Shown one piece after another: positions 41,505-53,330 of a DNA stretch of 64,000 nucleotides (the stretch's first letter is position 1; every line of letters starts with the position of its first letter). The DNA comes from Leishmania mexicana MHOM/GT/2001/U1103 (Eukaryota; Euglenozoa; Kinetoplastea; Trypanosomatida; Trypanosomatidae). The stretch lies in NCBI RefSeq assembly GCF_000234665.1, contig NC_018338.1, positions 1,573,262 to 1,637,261 of the forward strand, written 5' to 3'. The notes beneath the pieces are model-generated. The model was not told the DNA's origin. It made no database searches and was given only the letters and a program-made list of their open reading frames with translations. The translations under genes and the position numbers were made by a program.

Positions 41505-44500
41505 GACCTGGCTCATGAGCAACGCAAGGAGGTGAAGAGAGGGCGTTGAGAGGGAAAACGGACGGATGAACAATGCAGAAGTGCGGCATGGAGGTGCACA
41601 TATGCACGCACGCACGCACACAGAGTTGCTCCGCATGGAGGAGCTGCAAATGGAAGAATGGCGCTTCTCCCTCGACATACACAATGCCGCCTCTGCGCTC
41701 TCTCTCTCCATTGTTACGAAGCCTTCACGAATGCCGTCTGTGTGGTCGCCGCTGTTGCCCTCGGTCTTGTCTGGTGTCGTCCGTTGCGTTCTTGGTTGGC
41801 TTGCTCCCCTTCCTCTTTTCTGCGCCTCGTACACCGTAGGTAAGTAGAAGCCGCGGACCCCAACAAGCACGACCAGCGGAGTCGGGTCCACTGCACAACC
41901 ATATTCACATGCGTGATACCCCGCCCTTCGCCTTTCATCTATCATCATCCCCATCCTTTTCATACAATCTGTTGACAGGTCTGTCATAGAACAAGGCAAG
42001 AATGTGAAACGGAGCAAAAAAGAAAACAGCATGTAGGCTCTCTTCTGTTGACCGCAGATGTGCGTTAGTCGAACACGTGCAGGGTGCAAGAAGAACTAGA
42101 CGAGATAGGCACACGTTCTCCTCGTTGTCTGTTGGCAGCCGTCATGGTATTGTCTCCACCGCACCGCTCGCACATTGCTCTCCCCACTCCCATTCGGAGC
42201 TGCCGGTGCCTCTCTTACGGTACAGCGTGAAGCGTAGTCTCTGTGTCGCTAGGAAGGACGTGCGCTTTCCCCACCGTGGCTCAGATCACGGAAAGGGATC
42301 ACTATCGACCCAGTTGTGGTCTGCGGCGATTCTCGTCTGCCAGGACTTTTACTCGGCACCTGTGCGCTGCACCTCTCCTCGACTGATACGTAAACCGTAC
42401 TGACCTCTCTCTCCTCCCCTCCGCCTTGGCCTTTTCCTTGCATGCATCTTTTTTTACGCTTCACGAACGCAACGCTGCCGCCATCTGACACTTTGCCTTC
42501 AGCTGTCAACCGACCTCCATCACCCTCCAATACTGACATTCTGCCTCGTTGAGGCGATTGTTTGTCGAGTATTACTGATTTCGTATCTCCCCCTCTGATC
42601 ACGTGATCGGCAACCTCAGCCTCTTATCCCCCTCCCTTTTACTGTTTCCTCTGTTTCGTTGTTTTTTTTTTCTTCTTTCGTCTCTTCGCACGCTCCAAAG
42701 GTCGCAGCACAACGGTCGCCTTTCTTCTGCGTTCTCTCCCTTCCTCTCTCTGTGTGCTTGTGATTGCTTGCAAGAAAGACGTCACTGGAAACACCGGGGT
42801 GGCAAGAACGAACGTTTTTGTCTGCTTCAGTGGCTCTTTGCAGCACACATTAAAGCAGACACGGTGTGGCGAAACGCCGTGGTTCATTCGGGCACACACG
42901 CAGAGAAGACGTCGGGGCGTCACGTGATTTCCGAAAGTGAAGGAGGAGGAAAAAAAAAACAGCCAAACGCACACGCCACAAACAAAAGCGTCACCGTACG
43001 CGAACGCTGCCGGCTGGTGCGTTGCCTCAGCCGTCCCCACACAGGCACAGGCATTTCTTTATATTTCTATATATATTTTTGTTGTACCTTTGGCCTGCTT
43101 ATGATCTGTTGCCGGTGCTGATTCGCTTTTCTTTAGGCTCTCTTCTTCTTTTTCTTCTCTTCCGACATTGCTTTGCCAACATCGCACACGTGAGTTTCGT
43201 ACCTTCGAACACGTGCGCGAACACGGTCAAGAATATTGGTACTCACACCGGGACAAAAATAAACATATACCAACGAAAAGAAAAGACAAAAGAAAACGGC
43301 ACACGACGCATACACTCCTCTCCTTTTCGCCTTCCCTGCCGCTATATTCAAACACAGTGCTGAGTACACTCATTTGCCGGGCACTGTAGTGACGCCGCTT
43401 TCCCTGCTTCCCCTCCCTTTTTTTTTGAGCTCACCAGCACTTGTGCATTTGTGTGCCATACCTTTGTTTTTTTTTTCTGTCGCTCCCGCTCGTTCCTTTT
43501 TTTCCTTTTTTGTTTGTTTTGTGTGTATCTCTCCCCCGACTGCATTTTATCTTCTCGTCTTATTTGTCGTTTCTGTTTCGCTCTTCTTCCCCTCCCTCCC
43601 CTCACCACACGTGTTTTCCGTCGCTCAAAACCCTCGACCAACTAGGTCGTTGCTGACGCTCCTCTCGGCAGTCGAGCGAACAAAGTCAGTGACCTTCCTC
43701 CACACTGCCACCAACGCCCCCTCCACCTCCCTACACCTCTCCCCGTTCAACCACGAGACGAGGTGCTTTTCTTACCGGGCTCTCCCTTTCGGTTCTCTGT
43801 TGCGTCATTCTCTACTCATGTGAGTGTGCTCATCTTCGCTTGTTTATCTCTCTGACAACTCTTTTGTCTGTTTCGTTTCGATCTGTTCAATTTTTCTTTT
43901 CTTTGTATTTTTTTTCTGCGCGCGTGTTGTGTTCTCTCTACATGGTATACGAGCACGGTGACGAGCCTTTGTGCATGCGTGTGCTTATTTTCCTGTCGGT
44001 TTCCTTTCTCTGACACTCTTCGTCGTGTCTCAGCCGTAAGGGCTACAGTCGCTCCACCCATTTGAGCTGGTTCACGGTGCTGAGGTACTATGAGTTAACG
44101 TGTACAGCGGAACGGTGTTTTCTTTTTTCATATTTTTTTTCGCTGTTTTCGGCTGTGTAGACCCCCCCCCAATTTCCTCGTCATTTGCGCTCAACTGTGT
44201 GTCTTGGACGTCCTTTGCAAGAAGCTGCATCTGCCATCTGGCATCTCTCCCCCTCCCTCCCGCTCGTCCTTTCTGATTTCTCACGACGGACACGCACGCA
44301 GCGTTGTCGTTCGTGCGAATCCGGGGGGAAAGGAAGCCAGCAGGAAAGAAAAGCGCCAGTAAGTGACAAGATACATAGAAGGGCATTATACGTACACCGC
44401 TCCTTCACCTACGCGCACACGCCAGTGCCTCTGAAGAAACACACCAACCGCAGTAGCACGTGTGAAAAAAAGAAAAAAAACGGGCCATCACGACTTTTTC

Positions 44501-44830
44501 CCCTTTCTGCTCTGTATTTCTTTCCTCTTGTTACTTCGTGAGTATTTTCATTATTTTGCTTTCTGTTCTTTTTCGTTCATGCTTGGTGGTCTTCGCCCCC
44601 CCCCCTCACCCCTCTCCTTTCCGCAAGCCAACCAACACGCACACGCATATATATATATATATATAGCTACCTTGCGCAGTACTTCTCCGCGCTCGGGCGT
44701 GTCAAACTTCTGTGGACGTGTCTCGGAATTCCCATCGGGGGCGCATCGTTTTACCGCACGCCTTAACACGCTTGGAGTTATTCGCATTTAGGCCTTTTTT
44801 CGTTTGTTGTTTTGTGCCTTTGTCTGTTGC
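41505..44830 (+). other. Spacer
   Basis: 3.3 kb with no convincing gene. T/C-rich with purine-richer islands near 42,880-43,010 and 43,200-43,310, and an AT microsatellite at its end. Confidence 0.7.
44647..44664. repeat. AT microsatellite
   Basis: Nine AT units in the spacer 280 bases before the 44,948 gene. Confidence 0.9.
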
Positions 44831-44882
44831 TGTATTCATTTCTTCTGTCCTCTTTTTGGTACCACTCACAACAACGGCGCAG
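44831..44882 (+). promoter_or_regulatory. Probable spliced-leader acceptor for the 44,948 gene
   Basis: Long T-rich tract (44,793-44,860) and then the first AG downstream at 44,881-44,882, 65 bases before the ATG with no ATG between. Confidence 0.6.
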
Positions 44883-44947
44883 GGGCCCCCTCCAACCTCC
44901 TTACCCACACTCACCAGCGCAACGATCCGAGTGCCGTGTGCTCAGAG

Positions 44948-45925
44948 ATGGAGGGCAATCAGTCGACCTCGACACCGACTCGATCCATCTTTCAACTACT
45001 GAACTATCACAATGGCCTCGAAGAACTTCTCTTGATGTACTGGTGGGTGATTGTGCTCGGCAACCTCGTGCTCTTTGCGCTCGCGAAGCACTCACTCATG
45101 TGCTGGGAGCTGCATCGGGACAGGCGACGCTTGGAATGCTGCTACATGCGTCACTGTCGACGTCGTCGTGCGGCGTGCCAGTTGAAGAGTGCGACCGTAG
45201 AGCTTTCACTGAGCACGCACGCTGGGGAAGCTGCAAACACCACAAGCGACGCGCCAACAGCAACCTCGTCTTCAAGCAAAGATCCAACCGAGGCAGGAGC
45301 AGCGGCACAGCACGCCGTTGACTGTATCAGCACGAGCGAACTGAAGAAAACCTGGTTTCCTCTGTTGGTGCCGGCCGCGTCAAAGCCGGACGACGATGCC
45401 TCGCCACCGAGGACAACGGAGCTGATGGTAAAGGCCGCGGTATGCCGAAATCGCAGCAAGCAACAGGGAGCGACAGAGACAGTGCATGAGAAAGACACCC
45501 GCCCGCCGTCCCTGCAGCTCCCACTCCCCTCCGCCACCTCTTCCGACATCTCCTCGTCGCCACCGCCCTCGACAACGCAGGCGAGCACTTCGGCAACGAC
45601 GCGGCTGCTGAACCGACTGGGCTTCATATCGCCTGATCTTAACCAAACCAACGATGAAAGATTCGATACTAGCCGATACAGCAACAGCAGCACTGCGTCC
45701 TCGCGGCTGAGCAACTGCTGCCCCCGCTACAGCGAGGATGAACAGCGCTTAATTGATAAGAAGCGGCAGGAAAATGTACGTGCGTGGATGGAGGCTAAGC
45801 GCGCATTGGAGCTAACCGAGTCGCTCGCAGCAGGTTCCCGTGGCGTCCTACCGTTCTCGTCGGGCAATGTGCGCGAGTTTCAGCCATGTGAAAAAGGTGC
45901 GATAGAGACGGAGCTCGTCTCTTGA
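44948..45925 (+). CDS. Single-pass membrane hypothetical protein with disordered tail
   Basis: 325 codons from MEGNQSTSTPTRSIFQLLNY; the frame is open upstream but only from a non-ATG codon and before the acceptor. One hydrophobic segment at about residues 28-47 (MYWWVIVLGNLVLFALA) is followed at once by a Cys/Arg-rich stretch (MCWELHRDRRRLECCYMRHC), which suggests the C-terminal part faces the cytosol and the cysteines may be acylated; that is inference. The rest is Ser/Thr/Ala/Pro-rich and probably disordered, apart from a charged helix near 265-300 (DEQRLIDKKRQENVRAWMEA). No family recognised. Confidence 0.75.
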   Translation: MEGNQSTSTPTRSIFQLLNYHNGLEELLLMYWWVIVLGNLVLFALAKHSLMCWELHRDRRRLECCYMRHCRRRRAACQLKSATVELSLSTHAGEAANTTSDAPTATSSSSKDPTEAGAAAQHAVDCISTSELKKTWFPLLVPAASKPDDDASPPRTTELMVKAAVCRNRSKQQGATETVHEKDTRPPSLQLPLPSATSSDISSSPPPSTTQASTSATTRLLNRLGFISPDLNQTNDERFDTSRYSNSSTASSRLSNCCPRYSEDEQRLIDKKRQENVRAWMEAKRALELTESLAAGSRGVLPFSSGNVREFQPCEKGAIETELVS

Positions 45926-48900
45926 GATACGAAAGTCCCGCACAGTGCGCACGGATGCCCCTATAATTCTTTAATTCGTTTTGGCTCAGCCCTCCCCTCT
46001 CCCTACACGATACTGGCCATCTCACCGTGGTATCTCAGTGCCCAGTACACCCACTCTTTCTGGGGGACTCCAAGCGGCCTGCATAGCCTGCCCTCGGGTA
46101 CGTCTGGCGGACTCTTGGCGTCGGCGGACAGGTCTGTGTTGGCGCTGTGCCCAAGAGACGCACGGCCACGATGACGCTTGGACCAGCTCAACACCAGTCG
46201 TGTCCGCGATGAAACGAATGCACGCATCCAACAGCAGCTTGCTTTTTTTTGTCTGTCTGGGTGCGTGTGTGTTGTTCCTGTTCGTTGGTGTGCAGCTGTT
46301 CCAAGAAGAGGGGGCGTGTGATTCGGCACATCTGCGCCTTGGTATGGCGCCATGAATGTGACGCGGCCCACGGCGTGTTCAAACCTTTTGAGCTTTAGTC
46401 TGGGTCTTTTTTTTCGGTATCGCCCCGCGGCGTATCCCCCGGTGCTCCTCGCTTTCTACTGTGTCCTCGAGACGTAGCTACACCGAGAGCAAAGCTGAAG
46501 TATTAACGTGGCGACGGACGGATGCGGGTTGGTGGAGGTGTTTGGCTATCTTGATCCACTTCGCCATCGTTTTCTTTGATGGTATGTGGGTTGCTCTTGT
46601 AATGGATTTTATCCAAATATCTGCTGGGCATCGTCACTCATGCGCATTGCTGCAGGTGGTGGTTGGCTGCTTCGACTTGCTGTTCCCCTCATCCTCCCGT
46701 ATCCGTTCTCACGTCGCTCAGCCTCTTCTTTTTTTTGGTGCTTGTTTTCCTCTCTTTTGTTTCTGCGCTTTTGTGTGCCCTACGCACAAACGGTATCCCC
46801 CTCCCCCCTCTCCCTCCCTGCTTCTCCCCATCATTACTCATAGGAATAGCACAAAGTAGGTGGGGCCCACCAGAGTAGACGACACGTGTCATCTTTCTTT
46901 ATCTTTGTTTTCTTTTTTCTGTTTGCTTTGTACTTTCCCTTCGCGTTTCGGGCAAGCTTCACAAGTCGCGACGGGATCCGAGTAGCAAGACAAAGGAGTG
47001 TGTGTGTGTGTGTGGGTGGGTGGGTGTGCTTGCACGAGCCTCGATACGGAGAATGTGCGTGACTTGTTCACAGGCAACATACTATTCTCGATGGTGGTTA
47101 TCCGGCGGTCTCTTTCATGTTGTTTTTCTGTTCGCTGTTTCGTAGCGGCACCCACCCTCTCCTCTACGACGATGACGAAGTCTACACACACACGCACGAA
47201 AACCAATCTGTGGCACTCTCTCAGCATTTCTCCACCACGACCACTCACTTACCTGCTGTCATTCCACCGCTGTGTGCGGGTGCAGTCAACCCGGTCATTG
47301 CATCTCTTCTCTGTTGTTGGTTGGCATAGCTTTCTGTATTTCTCTTTTTTTTCGTCGTTTTTTTTTCTTTGTGTGTGTGCGCGTGAGTGATGGTCAGCAC
47401 GAAGTCGCTTGCACTTCTCGTGTCTTTTTGTTGATGCCCTATTGCCTTGGTTTGTCTTTGTTTTATTATTTGTTTGTGGTTTGTGTGGACTCGAGTTTGC
47501 TATTTTTATTTTCCCCTCTCCCTCCCTCCCTCCTCCCATCCCTGTTTTCTTTTGTGTTGTTCCGCGTACTCGCATGCCCAAGGAGGCGGGTGCGTATGTT
47601 TCGATTTTTTTTACTTCGTAGCCTCCTATTTCTCGTCTATGCCCTACTTCCTTTTCTCGTTTTCTCCCCTTCTCCCTCCGTCTGTCTGTCGCTCTGAAGT
47701 AGCGACACGCATTCTCGCCTGCATCTCCGCCTCGCCTCTTTTGTGGACTCCTTCGCTACATTTGCGCGCGGACGTCTTTCCCTCCCAAAGGGCCATTGCG
47801 TGCAGGTGTGCGCGTGTGCGCGTCGATTTCTCGTTTCGGTAAGACTTCACTTTTCTTCATGTTTGTTCGCGTCGTGTCGTCGATCTCGCCAATTCACGAC
47901 TCTTGCCTCTTTTCGGTTTCCCTTTTCGGTTTGGTGGTAGACTTAGTGGATGATCTGCACTGTGCGCGTGACTCTTGCAGTGCGTTTTTTTTGTTGTTCG
48001 CATGGCCGTTTGCCTTTTTTTCTTTTTAATGGAGCTTTCGTGATGTGGTCTCTATTGCTGTTCTTCTGCTCCGCGACGTGCGTCGAGTGGGAGTGAGTAC
48101 CCAGTAGAGGTGGAATGTTGGCGCATCGCTCTGCGTGCTCTCGCCACCTCTTTTTATCTTTGGCGTATCTTTGTTGTGTTTTTGCTGCCTTTCTTACAAT
48201 CCACATGATCATAAGGGCCTCCGCTCTGCTCTGTGACACCTTGCCCTCTTCCTCAGGGCACATTTCTATCATCTCTATGCGGGCGTGCGTTCTGTGCATG
48301 TCTCGCGAACCACCCGAGTAGTGGTCTTGTGTGTCTCTCTTTCCTTGTTTTTTTTCCTTGATGTGTATCCGATGCTCATGAGCCGTTCCTCTAATCTACG
48401 GCGCGGCATCCGCCATGAGTAGCACTTCTACAGCAGCAAGTCCCAACTTTGACGCGTGCCTCTCTACCTCCTTGTTCGCTTTGCCAACCGTGTCCGCGCG
48501 TGTGTGTGATCGTGCAGTCGGTGCAGCGGGAGGAGACACTGGCGCCGTAGTCGTTGTGGTGCCTCTCTGGTTCTTTGAGACGCCGCAAAATCGCTCTCCG
48601 ACGACGCCGCAAGCTGCGCCTCCTAATCTGTCTTCAATTGCCCACTTCAATGAAGTGTCGACTGCTCCTCTCCTCGTGCGCTGCCCTTCTTCCGTACTCC
48701 CTCCCACCTCTCTGACAAGGCGCCTACAGTACAGAAGTCACTTCAACTACAGTTTTGTTCAATTGGGGTAGGGTACGCGTGCCATTCGCCGTCACCAATA
48801 AAAGCTTCCACTCCCCTTCCGGGAAACTACATCGTTCTCCTCCTCCATCGCGAAGCCACCAAAGGTGCCTGCACAACGGTGTACTACCTCTGTGCTTTGT

Positions 48901-49123
48901 TCCTCCGTCCCAAAGATCTGCCAGACACGCTTCGCAGTATCGTTGCGCGGAGAGGGAAACGAAAGAGCGCATGCCTTGAACGCGTGCTCCCCCATCCTCG
49001 CTGCGGCTGGTCTACGTAGACGGTATTTCTGTGCTCGTTTGTTGCTCGTAGCTATAGCTTTGTCTGCCGAACTCTGGTGAAAGGTGCGCAGCCAGCATGG
49101 CGCCTTCAGACGAACTCCCTTTA
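45926..49123 (+). other. Spacer (first part of a 5.2-kb gene-less interval)
   Basis: T/C-rich, with a TG/GGGT run near 46,999-47,030. The only ATG frame with near-coding composition is the small one at 48,415-48,771. Confidence 0.6.
48415..48771 (+). CDS. Doubtful small ORF
   Basis: 118 codons starting MSSTSTAASPNFDACLSTSL with ATG in CGCCATGA context. GC content and amino-acid mix are closer to real genes than to the spacer: Ala, Ser, Pro, Val, with VVVVVPLWFFET mid-protein. No family, no clear structure, no firm acceptor. It may be a small gene, a remnant, or chance. Confidence 0.25.
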   Translation: MSSTSTAASPNFDACLSTSLFALPTVSARVCDRAVGAAGGDTGAVVVVVPLWFFETPQNRSPTTPQAAPPNLSSIAHFNEVSTAPLLVRCPSSVLPPTSLTRRLQYRSHFNYSFVQLG

Positions 49124-50115
49124 TCAAAGAAGTGACGCCGCCGCTTCCGCAGCGTCGAAGCCCACGATTACAACATCCACGCTGCAGAGTAGAGTGAACT
49201 TGATATCAGCCGCGTGCACGTTGGATACGGTGTTAGCGATCCCTTAAACCAGGCAAGGTTTGGCGACACCAACAACGAGGCTGTCCGTTTATCTATACGT
49301 GACGATGCCCGTGCCGGCCACCGCCGCCGTGCACTCAACTCTGCAATTAGTCGGAAGGCACACTGACGCCGTGGCGGTTTGCATGTGCGCGACGCGTCGT
49401 GCTGCGTCTTGGCCATGTGTGTGCTGTCGCTGAGCCTATTGATCTCCCGTGCCCTGGATACTCCTGTTGACGAGGGGGGCCGTACTGAACGAGTAGACTT
49501 CGAAGCGTGGGCAGCAGTGCCAGCTGAGCAATGCCCATAGGCTTGCCTTTCGCCATCACACCAGCGGTGGGGATGGCGAAGGTGCCGCCATTCTGCGTGT
49601 ATGAGGACACTCAGAAGAAGACTGTGGCGCCGACCACTAACAGCGGGCTGCAGGCACGCTGTGAAGTCTTCCTCGGCGTGCACGCCACCACCTCGTGCGC
49701 AGCGTCGCTCTAGGGTAACATGAGCGTTGCCTCGCGGAAGCTAGCTGCAGCGGTGACGAAGGTGCCCACAGCAGTGGCTGTAGCCATCCCGACGTCATCA
49801 CGCGCCCCTCCCTTCCCAGCGCAGTGAAGAGCCAGAATAGCCGCCTTGCAGCTGCATCGAGTAGTGACATCATCCAGGGGAGCGTTGCAGGCTGCTGGAA
49901 AGGGTCGATGCCGTGCGCCACGGTCGACCTGGTCTGCGCCCTTTGGTTCTCCTACGCAACGGCCAACGAGGCTGCTCTGTGGAGGAGGGGAGAGTTCTTG
50001 GGTGTGGAGGGAGGCATTGAGAGCGCGTCGCACGTTGAGCGAAAGTCGGGGTGTTGCTGTCCTTGGCCGCCGCGGTACCGATGCTTTTGCTTAGCTTCTC
50101 AGTGACCCTCCTCAT
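49124..50115 (-). pseudogene. Coding-like but broken minus-strand stretch
   Basis: About 1 kb with GC content and codon texture of a gene, lacking the polypyrimidine tracts of the spacers, yet with no intact frame on either strand. On the minus strand open pieces follow one another in different frames: from an ATG at 50,113-50,115, then 49,710-50,033, 49,347-49,610 and a last piece 49,124-49,243. That last piece has an even, globular-protein look (SVDVVIVGFDAAEA) before a TGA. The pieces need several frameshifts and stops to join, as in a decayed gene. I cannot name the family; the last piece only faintly recalls the C-terminal end of IF-2-type proteins. A plus-strand reading with a few hydrophobic stretches is also possible. 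Being antisense in an otherwise + unit would make it an inserted or inverted relic. Confidence 0.35.
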
Positions 50116-51136
50116 TGACGGGTATAGTCTTACCGCGGTCGCCTGACAGCATAGCACTGGACCTGTTTGAATCTTCTCTACATACGTGTGTGCGTGCAAC
50201 GTCAGCCGTACGACTCTCTTTCCCGCTCTCTGGCCCTCGTTTGGCTGTTCCTGCTTGGCTTTGCTGTCTCTTGCGCGCTGGCGCGGGAAGGGGACGTTTG
50301 CAGTTCTATTTCTGCTGCCCTCCACTCAGGGACCCCCCTGTCGCTGCGGCAAGCACTCCTTTTCCGTTTTTTTTTTGTTTTTGCCTCTTCTGGCTTATAC
50401 TGCTTGGTGCTTTGTGGTGGCATGCACGTCTCATCGCTGCCGCGGAGAAGTACTGTTTCCCTGTCCGCTCTCCCTTCAAACGTTTTCTCTCTTGTGGCTG
50501 GTTGTGTTTTAGGTTGCCGACTCAGTTGTGGATATTCCTGAGTCTTTCCAGCCATGGCCAATCTGACGTCTGTCTCTTAAGCACGCTCTTCGTGCGATAC
50601 CGCTGAACACCGCACAGCTACGTGGAATGACCGCAGCGTAATACCAACGAATAAATCATCGCCTGTTTCTGTTTTTTTATACTTGCATCACCCTCCTGTC
50701 TCTGCCACGTGCGCGATACCTTCCACACGTGGGCCTTTTCCTCCTTGGAGCGCTTTCCTTCTCTTTCTCTTGCGCACCGGTCGCACGATTTCGCCCTTCT
50801 CTCTCCTCCAGTTTTGTGCTGCCTCCATCTTTGCTAGCACGCGCGCAGACCAAGGAAAACAAAGACCCGCGGCAGGGGGTGCACCAGTGCAGAGGCCTTC
50901 GGATTCCTTCGAGGAGCAAAAGGATGCATTCGCACACACATACAAAAAAAGGACGGCGTGCTTCACCGTTGACGGACGCGTTCATCGCCTTCCCCTCTCG
51001 CCCCCCACATATCAGTGTACCGCGCTGCATTTGTTACTCACGTGTCTCTCAGCGGCAAGTCGAGTGGTTCCTCTGTCCTTGTGCAATATCTCTGCTTCGC
51101 TGCTTTGCTTCTCCTGCAGCCGCTCTTCATCATTTA
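50116..51136 (+). other. Spacer before the 51,219 gene
   Basis: Returns to T/C-rich spacer texture with no coding frame. Confidence 0.65.
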
Positions 51137-51171
51137 CCTACTCTTCTCTTCCGACGTGCGTCGTCACACAG
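51137..51171 (+). promoter_or_regulatory. Probable spliced-leader acceptor for the 51,219 gene
   Basis: C/T tract then CACACAG, AG at 51,170-51,171, 47 bases before the ATG with no ATG between. An alternative CTGCAG is at 51,114-51,119. Confidence 0.55.
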
Positions 51172-51218
51172 TTGATCGCCCCTCCCCCTCCTGCGAAGAC
51201 TAGACTACACTCAGGCAC

Positions 51219-51968
51219 ATGAAGCGCTTCTCCTCAGGGCTGCCTGCGACCGTCCTCAGCTATGGTAGCGCCACGGGAGTGCAGGCCCACCGAAGATATG
51301 CTGCAGCCGTCGCAGACGCAGGTGAGCGGGTGAACGCTGAGCAGCAGCATGATGAAAAGCCCGAGGCGCATCAACAGCAGCAGCAGCGTACGGCTGCCAA
51401 GGAAAACGCTCTTGGCTCCATTGCTGACGAGGAGCCGCGGCGGCGGCGCAACATTGTGGTTCTCAGCAACACCACCAAGGCCGTTTACGTGCATCCGACG
51501 AACCATATCGCCTCCTGGTATTGGTTCATCACGGACTTTCACAAGTGGTTCGTCGGCATCGTTTTTCTTTTCGTCGGCACGCAGGTTATTGCGCGCTATC
51601 GCGTGTCGAAGCTGAAGACCGCGACGCAGGCGCAACTCGGGGAGAACTTGCTAGACCAGCGCACGCGTGACTTGTTGAGCGACATTGAGGTGTTGCGAAA
51701 AAAGGACCCGATCCGACTCGAGCATGAGGCGAACATATACCACGAGCAATTCTGGAAGCGGCGCGCGCTGGCGGTGGCCTCGTCGCGAAACGAGGTGCGT
51801 TCCCTGGAGATCCAGCGCGGCAAGATGCAAGGAGAAGCCCGAGGCACCGACATGACGGAGTGGTTAGGGGCAAAGGCCAAGGATGACGAGGAGCGCGAGG
51901 TAGCACGCCGCACGCAGGACTACATCCAAGGATTTCATCAGCATCTGAAGTCGAAGCGCCTTATCTAA
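51219..51968 (+). CDS. Probable mitochondrial single-pass membrane hypothetical protein
   Basis: 249 codons starting MKRFSSGLPATVLSYGSATG, a basic, Ser/Ala-rich, acid-free N-terminus like a mitochondrial presequence. Residues ~40-75 are Gln/Glu-rich and probably a linker. A hydrophobic segment lies at about 108-126 (WFVGIVFLFVGTQVIA), preceded by an aromatic patch (WYWFITDFHKW). The remaining ~120 residues form charged helices containing KKDPIRLEHEANIYHEQFWK and end basic. This layout, a presequence, one span and a charged soluble domain, suggests an inner-membrane protein such as an accessory subunit of a respiratory or import complex, but that is inference and I recognise no family. Confidence 0.8.
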   Translation: MKRFSSGLPATVLSYGSATGVQAHRRYAAAVADAGERVNAEQQHDEKPEAHQQQQQRTAAKENALGSIADEEPRRRRNIVVLSNTTKAVYVHPTNHIASWYWFITDFHKWFVGIVFLFVGTQVIARYRVSKLKTATQAQLGENLLDQRTRDLLSDIEVLRKKDPIRLEHEANIYHEQFWKRRALAVASSRNEVRSLEIQRGKMQGEARGTDMTEWLGAKAKDDEEREVARRTQDYIQGFHQHLKSKRLI

Positions 51969-52904
51969 TGGACATACATGACGGTGTTTTTTTCCCGTGG
52001 TGGTGGCGTTTCGAGGGTGGTTACGCGAACCCCACGAGCACGCTTTGACTTGTTGACGAGCATGCGTGTGTTTGTGTGTGCACACGTGAGAATTTCGAAC
52101 CTCTCTTGGCACCTGCGCGGTCGATGTTGGCGAGGAGTACAGCTTGCCGCCGGACGGTCTGCACATCTGTGTCGTTATGCACTCCAGCGCTTGTCTTTTC
52201 GCTCCTTTTTTTTGTTGTTGCAGTTGACATCACAGGCCTTCTGCAACGTTACACACGGTAATGTTCGTGCTACGAGCACGAAAGGGGAATGCCGCAACGC
52301 CGACGGCTAGCCCTCTTACAGAGGCGCACAGCGGCACCACTGTGGTGCAAACAAGTCACAAAAACAAAATGAGGCGGCAAAGAAGGCGAAAAGGAAAAAA
52401 AGAAAGTGAGAAAGCAAAGTGCGCCAAGCCCCGAATGTGGACATTGATGGAGCCCTCCCTTTCGCACCGGAAGGTTCTGGCATTTGCTGCTTCACTGCGC
52501 CAGACGTCCCCGCTGCAGCAAGAGGTGTGTGCTGTAGAGCCCGGCGTCTGCGCGGAGAGCGGATCGGTGGAGAGGAAAAAAAGAGAACGCCAACTTCGTC
52601 CCCTTCGTGTTGCGCACACGTCGAGGGGCGCGAGGCGGTGATGACAGGTGGCGGGGATTCCTGTTCCCCGAACAACATTCTTCCAGTTTATCCGCTCTGC
52701 GCGGGATGCTTTTTTTTTGCTCCTTGGACTCGTACCTGTTCCACTTCTCTCGCTTCCCTCCTGCCTCGATTCATCTGTGGATTCACTCCGCTCGCTGCCA
52801 CACTCATGTATTGACGCATGTTGCTTCCTGCGTCGCTCGTGGTGATCGTCACCGCCCCCACCCAATGGACTTATCGTCTCACTGCCTGCCAGTAGGCAAT
52901 CAAC
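51969..52904 (+). other. Spacer
   Basis: 0.9 kb with no gene. A T/C tract lies at 52,709-52,790; the nearest AG before the next ATG is at 52,891-52,892, which would leave a very short 5' UTR, so the acceptor is uncertain. Confidence 0.6.
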
Positions 52905-53330
52905 ATGTGGGAGAGTCTCGTCTTCTCCGGCTCTCTCATTGTCACCGCGCTGGTGGTAGTGAGTTGCGGGTTGCTCTACTTCTTTGTGGGACTCGCCCAG
53001 CTCACGTCCACGCTGGGTGAGTTATTCAAACCTAGCCCCGATCAACCGCCGAACGGGCTACAGCAGCTCCTCGACGCCGTGAGCCACATGCTTCTCACTG
53101 GCGAGGTGCTGATGCACTTGAACCAGTCCGCGTTCGCCGCTGCAGCCGTCCTATTTTCGTTGGTGGTCCTGCTGATCTTTGTAGAGGAGGCGCTGCTGCG
53201 GGTGAAGGAGAAGGTGCGTCAGTGGGGTCGGCTGCCGAGTCCGCAGGTGCTGCATTACTACAACCAGAATGGCTACGACACGGCACTAGCGCAGTCCGGA
53301 CGCGGACTCTCTCTCAAGAAAGCTATGTAA
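52905..53330 (+). CDS. Small two-span membrane hypothetical protein
   Basis: 141 codons from MWESLVFSGSLIVTALVVVS. Two clear membrane segments are seen, at about residues 8-30 (SLIVTALVVVSCGLLYFFVG) and 76-95 (AAAAVLFSLVVLLIFVEEA). They are separated by a ~45-residue polar loop and followed by a basic tail (RVKEKVRQWGRLPSPQVLHY). The N-terminus could act as a signal anchor. Composition is clearly coding (GC-rich third positions) against a T-rich background. No family recognised; the size would fit small ER or mitochondrial membrane proteins. Confidence 0.75.
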   Translation: MWESLVFSGSLIVTALVVVSCGLLYFFVGLAQLTSTLGELFKPSPDQPPNGLQQLLDAVSHMLLTGEVLMHLNQSAFAAAAVLFSLVVLLIFVEEALLRVKEKVRQWGRLPSPQVLHYYNQNGYDTALAQSGRGLSLKKAM

